NCBI GenBank assembly: GCA_964542225.1
Contig: CAZITO010000030.1
Span: forward strand, 1-21,851
From: Scybalousia_A sp964542225
GTDB lineage: Bacteria; Bacteroidota; Bacteroidia; Bacteroidales; P3
Direction of reading: 5' to 3'
DNA: 21,851 bases
The translations under genes were made by a program, and so were the position numbers. The number at the start of each line of letters is the position of its first letter. The first letter of the stretch is position 1. A model generated the notes under the pieces. It was given only the letters and a program-made list of their open reading frames with translations, was not told the DNA's origin and made no database searches. Shown here one piece after another: positions 15,689 to 21,851 of the stretch.

Positions 15689-16201
15689 ATGATAATTGCT
15701 CTTGTAGGTTATATGTGTGCAGGTAAAACAACCGTAGGAAAACGTATTGCCAATATATTAAATTTCTCTTTTGTAGATACTGATACATTGGTGGAACAAA
15801 AGTGTAACTCCACCATAGAGGCTATTTTTCAACAAAAAGGTGAAACTTTTTTTAGAGAGCAGGAAAGAGAGATGTTGCTAAATCTTTTGTCAAAAGATAA
15901 TATTGTAATAGCAACAGGAGGCGGTATGCCCTGCTATAAAAACAATATGTCTTTGATAAAACAAAGTTGTAAAAGTATTTATTTACGTTTATCTGCTCCT
16001 CAAATTTTTTCACGTTCAACAATGAGCAAACAAAAAAGACCTCTATTGGAAAAAGTTAAAGAAGAAGATAGATTAGCCTTTATAGAACAATCATTAAAAA
16101 GCAGAGAAAGTTTTTATAATCAAGCAGATATCATTATAGATGGCTTATCTGTAAGCAAATCGGAATTAAAAAAAAGTTTAACCCTTTTGTTGGAAAATTA
16201 A
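15689..16201 (+). CDS. aroK: Shikimate kinase
   Basis: AroK phosphorylates shikimate at the 3-hydroxyl with ATP, the fifth step of the chorismate pathway. The 170-aa length is typical. The P-loop is GYMCAGKTT (residues 7-15), the metal/shikimate region FVDTDTLVE follows with D32, FFREQE contributes R57, and the Gly loop TGGGMP is at 76-81. The lid has QKRPLLEKV near 110-120, and RESFYNQAD near 137-145 carries the C-terminal substrate Arg. An AAAGG lies just upstream of the ATG. It probably belongs to the cca transcript; no other aro gene is in the window. Confidence 0.94.
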   Translation: MIIALVGYMCAGKTTVGKRIANILNFSFVDTDTLVEQKCNSTIEAIFQQKGETFFREQEREMLLNLLSKDNIVIATGGGMPCYKNNMSLIKQSCKSIYLRLSAPQIFSRSTMSKQKRPLLEKVKEEDRLAFIEQSLKSRESFYNQADIIIDGLSVSKSELKKSLTLLLEN

Positions 16202-16616
16202 AAAAAGTAATCATTGATTTGAAAAAAATTAAAGAAAAGCAATTTTCAACAAAAAAAGAATATTTTTACAAAGTAAAAACCATTAAATAACTGTTAAATT
16301 ATTTGAAAACTAAGCATTTGAAATCAAATTTCGCTAAAAGCAAAAAAATGTTAAAAAAATTTTTTTTATTGAAAAAAGTTACTATAAACCTACTCTTATT
16401 AACCAATCATTGTTAATAACATAAAAACAAGCAAAAGCAAAGAAAATCAATTATAAAGAGGTTTTTCCGTTGAGATTTGAAGCCTAAAACACCTCAAAGC
16501 AGTATACAAAAAAATTAAAATATCCAAGAGAATATAAAAAATTTTGTAAAAATCTATTTTATAACTTTGCATTCTGTAAAAAAGATGTTAAAAAGAGTAA
16601 TTTAAAGGATACAAAA
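16202..16616. other. AT-rich 415-nt gap upstream of dnaA
   Basis: There is no coding frame worth calling. The DNA is extremely AT-rich with long A-runs (16333-16377). It holds two clean inverted repeats: ATTTGA-aa-TCAAAT (16316-16329) and TTATTAAC-8 nt-GTTAATAA (16396-16419). I looked for DnaA boxes (TTATNCACA, both strands) and found none, so I do not call an origin although dnaA is adjacent. The dnaA promoter is near its right end. Confidence 0.5.
16562..16570 (+). promoter_or_regulatory. -7 box of dnaA
   Basis: TAACTTTGC matches the consensus and lies 47 nt before the dnaA ATG. A TTTTG occurs 15 nt upstream, closer than the usual 19-21 nt spacing, so the -33 element is doubtful. Confidence 0.65.
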
Positions 16617-18044
16617 ATGAAAAACTACGATTGTCAAGATGTTTGGAATAGATGTTTGGAAATTATCAAAGACAATATTACTAACGATGCTTTTGAGACT
16701 TGGTTCAAACCTTTACAGGCTGTTTCTTTGGAAGACGCTACTCTTACCATAAAAGTTCCGAGTGTATTTTTTTATGAATGGATAGAAGCCAATTTTATAA
16801 CCATACTTAGAGCCTCTATACGCAAAGTTATCGGTCCTGAGGCAAAACTTTTATATACGGCACCTTTTGACAACAATAACAAACAGACTTACCCTTCTTT
16901 AAACAAAGACAGAACTATTAATCCTCCCAAAAGAATACCTCCTATTACTATGCCAGATACTAACAACAATGATGTAATCAATCCGTTCATTATTCCGGGT
17001 ATAAAACCCTTGAATATAGATTCTCAACTGAATGAGAATTATAGTTTTGATAATTTTGTAGAAGGTGCTTGCAATCAGTTGGCAAGAAGTGCCGGCTATG
17101 CCGTAGCACAAAACCCCGGCAAAACAGCCTTTAACCCTTTCTTTATTTATTCAAGTGTAGGTTTGGGCAAAACTCATTTGGCTCATGCCATAGGTTTGGA
17201 AACAAAACGTTTGCATCCGGAAAAAACCGTGTTATACGTTAGTGCCGACCAATTTTTTCAACAATTTGCCGATGCAGTCAAACATCACACGGTGAACAAT
17301 TTTTTGCAGTTTTATCAAATGGCAATAGATGTTCTTATTATAGACGATATACAATTTATGAAACGCGAAAGTGTTCAAAATGTATTCTTTCAAATTTTTA
17401 ATGGACTATACACCGTGGGCAAACAAATAATAGTTACTTCAGATAAAGCACCTTCGGAAATTTCCGGTTTGGAGCCGAGAATACTTTCTCGTCTAAAATG
17501 GGGACTGAATGCAGAGTTGCAAGTACCCGATTTGGATACCAGAATAAGAATTATAAAACAAAAACTATTTAATGACGGCGGAGCAACCATGCCTGAGGAG
17601 GTTATAGAATATTTGGCTTATAGTGTAAATACATCTGTAAGAGAATTAGAGGGTGCACTGATTTCCTTGATAGCCCAATCTTCTCTTTCCAAACAAGATA
17701 TAACAATAGATTTGGCAAGAAAAATTGTTGACCGCTTTGTTAAAAGTAATACAAGAGAGATAACAATAGAATATATACAAAAAGTGGTTTGTGGCTACTT
17801 TAATATACCTTTGGAGGTGATGTTATCAAAAACCAGAAAAGTTGAGATAGTTACAGCACGACACATAGCAATGTATCTATCTCGTAAATTAACAAAAGAA
17901 CCTTTGGTATCCATAGGAGAAAAATGCGGTAAAAAAGACCATGCAACAGTACTGCACGCTTGCAAAGTTGTGGAAAACACTATGGACACAAACAAATCCT
18001 TCAAAAAAGAATTGGAAAATATTGAGAGAAAGATAAAAGATTGA
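16617..18044 (+). CDS. dnaA: Chromosomal replication initiator DnaA
   Basis: DnaA binds origin DnaA boxes as an ATP-bound AAA+ filament and melts the origin. The 475-aa protein shows domain I (residues 1-80, with WNRCLEIIKDNITNDAFETWF), a low-complexity Asn/Pro-rich linker (~85-135), and the AAA+ domain with YSFDNFVEG, Walker A GLGKTH (near 181-187) and Walker B VLIIDDIQFM (near 238-247). The arginine-finger region is SGLEPRILSRLKWGL. Domain IV ends with the DNA-binding signature KKDHATVLHACKVVE (near 439-453). dnaN does not follow, unlike in many bacteria; that separation is common in Bacteroidota. A 15-bp hairpin follows the stop at once. Confidence 0.97.
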   Translation: MKNYDCQDVWNRCLEIIKDNITNDAFETWFKPLQAVSLEDATLTIKVPSVFFYEWIEANFITILRASIRKVIGPEAKLLYTAPFDNNNKQTYPSLNKDRTINPPKRIPPITMPDTNNNDVINPFIIPGIKPLNIDSQLNENYSFDNFVEGACNQLARSAGYAVAQNPGKTAFNPFFIYSSVGLGKTHLAHAIGLETKRLHPEKTVLYVSADQFFQQFADAVKHHTVNNFLQFYQMAIDVLIIDDIQFMKRESVQNVFFQIFNGLYTVGKQIIVTSDKAPSEISGLEPRILSRLKWGLNAELQVPDLDTRIRIIKQKLFNDGGATMPEEVIEYLAYSVNTSVRELEGALISLIAQSSLSKQDITIDLARKIVDRFVKSNTREITIEYIQKVVCGYFNIPLEVMLSKTRKVEIVTARHIAMYLSRKLTKEPLVSIGEKCGKKDHATVLHACKVVENTMDTNKSFKKELENIERKIKD

Positions 18045-18080
18045 TATAAGTACGGCACCTTATTTGTGCTGTACTTATAT
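18044..18080 (+). terminator. Terminator hairpin after dnaA
   Basis: A 15-bp stem pairs 18044-18058 with 18066-18080 (one G-U pair) around a 7-nt loop. It begins at the last base of the dnaA stop codon. No T-run follows, so it may act as an RNA 3'-end stabiliser or a Rho-assisted stop instead of a classic intrinsic terminator. Confidence 0.65.
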
Positions 18081-18113
18081 CTCAACTTACACCAACTTGT
18101 AAACCTATGCTAA

Positions 18114-18366
18114 TCAATATAAAAAAGTAGAGGTTTTACTTTGTAAAGCAGGCTGAATTAGTGTCTTTAGAATAGTTTTGCGGAAAATTTCATCGGAATA
18201 CACAAAAGGTTCAAAAACAAGGAATTTTGTGTTAATGGCATTCTCTCTTTTAAAGTTTCTAATATATTTTAACCCAACTAAAAGCCCACGATTTTTCTTA
18301 ATGTAACTTACTTGATAATTAGCAAAGCATTTTTTTAATCAGGTATGTTTCAAACCAAATAGACAT
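18114..18366 (-). pseudogene. Possible broken small gene between dnaA and kamA
   Basis: On the minus strand an open frame of 74 codons without an ATG runs from 18338 to the TGA at 18114. It reads as plausible protein (YQVSYIKKNRGLLVGLKYIR ... FLVFEPFVYSDEIF). A short frame from the ATG at 18366 (MSIWFETYLIKK) meets it at the A-run 18330-18336, so a single-base frameshift there would fuse the two into about 84 residues. A -7 box lies 100 nt upstream. I recognise no family. Chance openness is the main alternative in this AT-rich DNA. The rest of the 517-nt gap 18045-18561 holds only the two terminator hairpins. Confidence 0.3.
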
Positions 18367-18465
18367 CACTTATTAATGACTTTCATAAAAAAATGAGCCC
18401 CTCTAAAAAAACAAAGCACACAAAACTATTTGGAAGTCAATTACTATTACGTTACTTGTCTTTTA

Positions 18466-18473
18466 CAAAGATA
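18466..18473 (-). promoter_or_regulatory. Possible minus-strand -7 box inside the dnaA-kamA gap
   Basis: On the minus strand TATCTTTG fits TAnnTTTG. It lies just beyond the kamA terminator and points at the possible broken gene 18114-18366. No -33 box is visible. Confidence 0.35.
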
Positions 18474-18485
18474 TTATTCCCTTTT

Positions 18486-18541
18486 AAAAAAAAAGTGGAT
18501 TAGTTTGTAAAGCGTATGATTCTTTACTTACCAATCCACTT
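18486..18541 (-). terminator. Intrinsic terminator of kamA
   Basis: In the kamA direction a long hairpin forms from 18541 down to 18493: a 9-bp outer stem (AAGTGGATT with AATCCACTT), a 2-bp and a 6-bp inner stem (GTAAAG with CTTTAC), and a 9-nt loop. It is followed by a run of nine T on the transcript strand (A-run 18486-18494). It starts 21 nt after the kamA stop. Confidence 0.85.
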
Positions 18542-18561
18542 ATCGTTGTTATTTATTTGAT

Positions 18562-19824
18562 TTATTTGTTCTTGTTATTTTTGTTTCTTTCGTGTCTTTC
18601 AAGGTCTTTTGGTTCCATTGCCATTCTGTCACCGTGTAACAAACCAGCAACACCCTCTCTTTCTATATCCTCACCTTTAAGGAAATCAACATCACATTCA
18701 CCCGGAGTGTAGTCCATAGGCTCGGTGTAGGTTGTAATTACACCTTCGTAGTTTCTAAGAACAACTTTGCCCGGTGCTTGCGATATAACATATTGAGGCA
18801 TAACCGGAGTTTTACCACCTCCGCCCGGTGCATCAACAACAAATGTAGGTACGGCATAACCTGAGGTATGACCGCGAAGATTTTCAATTATTTCCATTCC
18901 CTTGCTAACCGTGGTACGAAAATGTTCCAAGCCCATAGATAAATCGCACTGATATATATAATAAGGTCTTACCCTCATTTGCACCAAACGTTGAACAAGT
19001 TTTTTCATTACACGGGTATCGTCGTTTACTCCCCTTAGCAATACACTTTGATTGCCCAAAGGAATGCCGGCATTAGCCAATTTTGCACAAGCCTCAGCGG
19101 CCTCAGGAGTACATTCGTTTGGATGATTAAAATGTGTGTTCAACCATATAGGGTGATATTGTTTAAACATATTAACCAATTTATCGGTTATTCTCATAGG
19201 ACAAACAACAGGAGTACGAGAACCTAAACGTATGATTTCCACATGAGGTATGGCTCTAAGTCTCTTTATAATGCTTTCCAATACTTCATCGCTTACCATA
19301 AGACAATCCCCACCTGAAAGCAAAACATCTCTCACTTGCGGTGTGCGAGCAATGTAGTCTATACCTTGCTGAATAAGGTCTAAACCGACATTAGCATCCT
19401 TTTGTCCCGCAAAGCGCCTGCGTGTACAATGTCTGCAATACATGGAACACATATCAGTAATAAGGAAAAGGACTCTATCCGGATATCTGTGAGTAATACC
19501 CGGCACAGGAGAATCTTCATCTTCATGTAATGGGTCAAGCAAATCGGCAGAGGCTTGATGGGTCTCTTTTATAGAAGGAATGGCTTGACGGCGTACAGGG
19601 TCGTTGGGATTATTTGGGTCTATAAGAGAAAGATAATATGGAGTAATAGCCATTCTTAGTGTTTTAAGTGCTACTCTTACGCCTTCTTGTTCTTCTTCTG
19701 TAAGTGATATGTATTGCTTTAATTGGTCAAGTGTTTCTATACGATTTTTTACTTGCCAATGCCAATCGTTCCACTGCTCATCTGTTACTTGTGGAAACAA
19801 TTCTTTTCTTCTGTTTACTTGCAT
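18562..19824 (-). CDS. kamA: L-lysine 2,3-aminomutase (radical SAM, PLP)
   Basis: KamA interconverts L-lysine and L-beta-lysine using a [4Fe-4S] cluster, S-adenosylmethionine and pyridoxal phosphate. It feeds lysine fermentation or supplies beta-lysine as an osmolyte. The 420-aa protein has the cluster cysteines C126, C130 and C133 (CSMYCRHC), the GGD strand (171-173), and the PLP lysine K338 in DAPGGGGKTP. Aspartates D294 (YQCDLS) and D331 match the lysine-binding residues D293 and D330 of the Clostridium enzyme with a one-residue offset. All key residues fit KamA rather than EpmB, which is shorter. The last residues are a hydrophilic Asn/Lys tail. AGGTG precedes the ATG. No kamDE or other lysine-fermentation gene is adjacent. 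Confidence 0.94.
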   Translation of the reverse strand: MQVNRRKELFPQVTDEQWNDWHWQVKNRIETLDQLKQYISLTEEEQEGVRVALKTLRMAITPYYLSLIDPNNPNDPVRRQAIPSIKETHQASADLLDPLHEDEDSPVPGITHRYPDRVLFLITDMCSMYCRHCTRRRFAGQKDANVGLDLIQQGIDYIARTPQVRDVLLSGGDCLMVSDEVLESIIKRLRAIPHVEIIRLGSRTPVVCPMRITDKLVNMFKQYHPIWLNTHFNHPNECTPEAAEACAKLANAGIPLGNQSVLLRGVNDDTRVMKKLVQRLVQMRVRPYYIYQCDLSMGLEHFRTTVSKGMEIIENLRGHTSGYAVPTFVVDAPGGGGKTPVMPQYVISQAPGKVVLRNYEGVITTYTEPMDYTPGECDVDFLKGEDIEREGVAGLLHGDRMAMEPKDLERHERNKNNKNK

Positions 19825-19875
19825 AATGCACCTATATTTTTTTAGTTTCTTTGCTCTACTTGTATAATATTTTTT

Positions 19876-19884
19876 GCAAAGTTA
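19876..19884 (-). promoter_or_regulatory. -7 box of kamA
   Basis: On the minus strand TAACTTTGC matches the consensus and lies 52 nt before the kamA start. It sits back to back with the promoter of the 19967 gene. Confidence 0.65.
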
Positions 19885-19926
19885 CAAAAAAAATACAAAA
19901 AATAAGGTGGGGTAATAAAAAAATCA

Positions 19927-19935
19927 TATCTTTGC
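19927..19935 (+). promoter_or_regulatory. -7 box of the secreted OmpA-like gene
   Basis: TATCTTTGC is an exact consensus match 32 nt before the ATG at 19967. No TTTG -33 box is visible at the usual distance. Confidence 0.65.
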
Positions 19936-19966
19936 ACAAAATATAATACAAAACAGATTTGTAACC

Positions 19967-21238
19967 ATGAAAAGATTATTTGTCATATTACTCATAATAG
20001 GCATGTTGGTACCGGGTGCGTATGCACAAACAAAAAAGAAAAAAAAGAAAAGAACAAAGCCTGTTCAAATAGAAAAGCCAACCGAAATCGCTTTGCCTCA
20101 AAGGTCGGCAGATTGTTTGTTTGCTGTGAATTTGATGTTGGACTCTGCTTTTGGTCCAACCGAACCTCTTAATGGTTTTGGCTTTGTTAATGATATCAAA
20201 AGAGATGCTCAAACAAAAAATGTTTTTGAACACGAACATAATACCGTTTGGTACAAAATCAATTGTCCATACGATGGAAAACTTGTCATAGATATCAAGC
20301 CAAAAAGCGAGTTGGACGATTATGATTTTCTTGTCTATAAATACACCGACCAATATTTTTGCAACCGTGTAGAAAAAAACAGAATCAAACCTTTGAGAAG
20401 TGTTATGTCTTCTCCTAATGCTTCAGTCAAAGGAGCCACAGGACTGTCGTTGAAAGGCAATTTGGCAAACATTCCAAAAACTTCCGATGTTGCATACGGG
20501 CGTTACATAGATGTTAAAACGGGAGAATCTTATATAATAGTGTTGGATAATTTGCAAGATGGAGGTTTGGGACACACCATAACAGCAGAAATAGTAACAG
20601 ATTACAAACCTTTGTATATACAACCTATTGATAGTCTTTCCAAACAAAGAACAACGGCAAACATAAGGGTAAAGGATATTAATACGGAAATGGAAATTAT
20701 GAATTTGACCAATGTCGGCAATACCAAAGTAAAAATATTGCCAGACAAGACTTATGATATATACGTTACAAAGAATGGTTATTTCAACTATCAAAGAAGA
20801 ATTGGTTATGCCGATTTGGTAAGTCCAAAAGACAGTATATTAAGCGTACAACTTTCTGAGATAAAAATAGGAGGAAATATTCCTTTAAACGGTACTCTTT
20901 CTTTTGACAATGCCGAAGATGGTACTGTTAAAGTATTGTCGGATAGTTATAAGGTATTGGATGGTATTGTGGAGATATTAACCTCCTACCCTAATATAAA
21001 TGTAGAAATAGTAGGCAGGATAGCAACCGATGGTCTTAATCTCAGATTGGACAACGAAAACAGTAAAAAAAGAGCAGATGCAATAAAAGACTATTTGGTG
21101 GAAAAGGGTATCCCCGAAAGCAATATTACCACAAGGGGTTCTTCCAATAAAGAATTGTTAAAACAAATTGATAATCAAAACAAAGCAAAGATTACTTTCT
21201 TCCCGGAGTGTGAGATAAAAATAAAAAGTTTGAAATAA
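19967..21238 (+). CDS. Secreted protein with degenerate OmpA-like C-terminal domain
   Basis: The 423-aa protein has a clear signal peptide (MKRLFVILLIIGMLVPGAYA, cut near AQ|T). An unusual run of basic residues follows (TKKKKKKRTKP, 22-32). Residues ~45-215 form an unrecognised beta-rich domain (NGFGFVNDI; TVWYKINCPYDGKLVIDIKP; ELDDYDFLVYKY). Residues ~225-295 look like a small Ig/carboxypeptidase-regulatory-like domain (ANIRVKDINTEMEIMNLT ... YDIYVTKNGYF). The final ~120 residues follow the OmpA fold (SFDNAEDGTVKVLSDSYKVL; VEIVGRIATDGLN; SKKRADAIKDYLVEKGI) but lack the usual NRRVE motif and the HTD triad, so peptidoglycan binding is doubtful. It probably sits in the periplasm or outer membrane. 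It is a single-gene unit with its own promoter. Confidence 0.75.
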   Translation: MKRLFVILLIIGMLVPGAYAQTKKKKKKRTKPVQIEKPTEIALPQRSADCLFAVNLMLDSAFGPTEPLNGFGFVNDIKRDAQTKNVFEHEHNTVWYKINCPYDGKLVIDIKPKSELDDYDFLVYKYTDQYFCNRVEKNRIKPLRSVMSSPNASVKGATGLSLKGNLANIPKTSDVAYGRYIDVKTGESYIIVLDNLQDGGLGHTITAEIVTDYKPLYIQPIDSLSKQRTTANIRVKDINTEMEIMNLTNVGNTKVKILPDKTYDIYVTKNGYFNYQRRIGYADLVSPKDSILSVQLSEIKIGGNIPLNGTLSFDNAEDGTVKVLSDSYKVLDGIVEILTSYPNINVEIVGRIATDGLNLRLDNENSKKRADAIKDYLVEKGIPESNITTRGSSNKELLKQIDNQNKAKITFFPECEIKIKSLK

Positions 21239-21252
21239 AAAACTTAATAAAT

Positions 21253-21284
21253 TTTGCCATAAGATGTTTTTATACTATCTTTGC
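21253..21284 (+). promoter_or_regulatory. Consensus promoter of tRNA-Gln
   Basis: TTTG (21253-21256), a 19-nt spacer and TATCTTTGC (21276-21284) form a full Bacteroidota promoter 34 nt before the tRNA. It lies in the short gap after the OmpA-like gene. Confidence 0.75.
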
Positions 21285-21318
21285 AAAACAGAAAGGACGT
21301 TTTATCGTCTGTGAGATT

Positions 21319-21389
21319 TGTCCCATAGTGTAGTGGCAACACGAGAGATTCTGGCTCTCTTAACTCAAGTTCGAATCTTGATGGGACAA
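21319..21389 (+). tRNA. tRNA-Gln (anticodon CUG)
   Basis: The sequence folds into a complete 71-nt cloverleaf. The acceptor is TGTCCCA with TGGGACA (7 bp, U1-A72 as usual for tRNA-Gln), followed by U8-A9. The D stem is GTGT with ACAC around AGTGGCA. The anticodon stem AGAGA with TCTCT surrounds the loop TTCTGGC (anticodon CTG). The variable loop is 4 nt. The T stem TCAAG with CTTGA surrounds TTCGAAT, and the discriminator is A73. CCA is not encoded, so it depends on the CCA-adding enzyme. An apparent frame across this locus (21318-21533) is spurious. Confidence 0.93.
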
Positions 21390-21413
21390 CTTGTTAAAGT
21401 TTTAAAATCTTTG

Positions 21414-21446
21414 AAAACCTGTAAAACAACATTTACAGGTTTTTAT
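21414..21446 (+). terminator. Intrinsic terminator of tRNA-Gln
   Basis: A perfect 12-bp stem (AAAACCTGTAAA 21414-21425 with TTTACAGGTTTT 21432-21443) around a 6-nt loop ends in a T-run, 25 nt after the tRNA. Confidence 0.88.
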
Positions 21447-21486
21447 TTTTTACTTGCACTACTTTTTCTTATACTAACCTATCAAC

Positions 21487-21851
21487 AAAAAGTAACGACT
21501 TTGCCCTATGCTAATGTATTACCCCTATTATAATTCATCAAAAAATATAACGGCTTTGCCATTATAGAACACCCGACGGATGTGGCTTTACCCTACAAAA
21601 ACAGGCTTAAAGAAAGCCAAAAAATATTTTTTCGGGAAATTTAATTGATATACACTAAAAGTTCAAAAATTGGGGTGCTACTATTGATTATCAATAAGTT
21701 AACCTTTTTCAGAGGGGCAAAATCGGGCAAAAATGGTCATTTTCAGCGGTTTCGAGCGGTTTTTTGGAGAAAAAATTTTTTCTTCGCCCGTTTTGTGAAA
21801 ATGAATCGCCGATTCATTTCGACGAATCGGCGTTTCGATAAAATAAAACGC
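21487..21851 (-). repeat. Dispersed repeat element, copy 2 (inverted, cut by the window edge)
   Basis: Read on the minus strand this matches copy 1: core 21815-21683 against 10771-10903, the AT-rich stretch after it, the hairpin 21618-21604 plus T-run, the second hairpin 21583-21569 and the GGCAAAGCC phrases. The phrase GCAAAG(C/T)CGTTA occurs twice here (near 21549-21560 and 21487-21506) against once in copy 1. Towards the window edge it carries a perfect 9-bp palindrome (AATGAATCG-c-CGATTCATT, 21800-21818), and 21833-21851 again matches copy 1 (10777-10795) exactly, a small internal duplication. The promoter part of the element would lie beyond the edge. Positions 21447-21486 hold nothing I recognise. 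Confidence 0.75.

Noticed and set aside
16202..16616. Replication origin next to dnaA
   Set aside because: No DnaA boxes were found, and in Bacteroidota the origin is often not beside dnaA.
18391..18410. A phrase CCCCTCTAAAAA that also occurs in the repeat core, suggesting a fourth element copy between dnaA and kamA
   Set aside because: The similarity does not continue on either side, so a short chance match in AT-rich DNA is more likely.
21318..21533. A 71-codon frame downstream of the OmpA-like gene
   Set aside because: It lies across tRNA-Gln and its terminator, and its translation is a by-product of these.

Overview
The window is AT-rich chromosomal DNA from a member of the Bacteroidota, most likely Bacteroidales-like. 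The main evidence is the promoters: almost every transcription unit is preceded by the Bacteroidota -7 box TAnnTTTG(C), and two have a good -33 TTTG box 19-20 nt upstream. Shine-Dalgarno sequences are mostly absent. The gene products also fit the phylum (Cys-rich C-terminal GT9 glycosyltransferase, long-form PurC, OmpA proteins with extra N-terminal domains, and an efflux operon with permeases but no ATPase). I cannot name a genus.

Layout. 228-3130 (+): GT9/heptosyltransferase-like enzyme, MazG and PurC. 3203-5322 (-): an OmpA-domain outer-membrane protein and MiaA; a perfect 17-bp inverted repeat separates them from the convergent purC. 5417-10571 (+): a four-gene export operon (TolC-like channel, HlyD-like adaptor, two ABC-2 permeases). 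10572-11046: no gene, but a repeat element with its own strong promoter and a terminator-like hairpin. 11047-13865 (-): a MenD-like thiamine-diphosphate enzyme and a membrane metallophosphoesterase, one operon. 14123-16201 (+): CCA-adding enzyme, a possible 31-aa protein and shikimate kinase. 16617-18044 (+): DnaA, preceded by 415 nt of very AT-rich DNA. 18045-18561: two large hairpins around a possible broken small gene. 18562-19824 (-): lysine 2,3-aminomutase. 19967-21238 (+): a secreted protein with a degenerate OmpA-like C-terminus. 21319-21389 (+): tRNA-Gln(CUG) with its own promoter and terminator. 21487-21851: an inverted second copy of the repeat element.

Most genes are housekeeping: envelope sugar transfer, nucleotide clean-up, purine synthesis, tRNA modification and maturation, aromatic synthesis, replication initiation. 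The accessory content is the efflux operon, the MenD-like/phosphoesterase pair and KamA. I see no CRISPR array, phage, toxin-antitoxin module or defence system.

The most unusual signal is the repeat element. Copy 1 (10619-11042) and the inverted copy 2 (21487-21851) align without gaps over a 133-nt core (114/133 identical by hand count). Both keep two small hairpins although their arm or loop sequences differ. Copy 1 has a consensus promoter and no open frame behind it. A 25-nt exact inverted match to the element's left end sits at positions 1-25, so a third copy probably lies just outside the window. A multi-copy structured RNA or a MITE-like mobile element are the two main readings.
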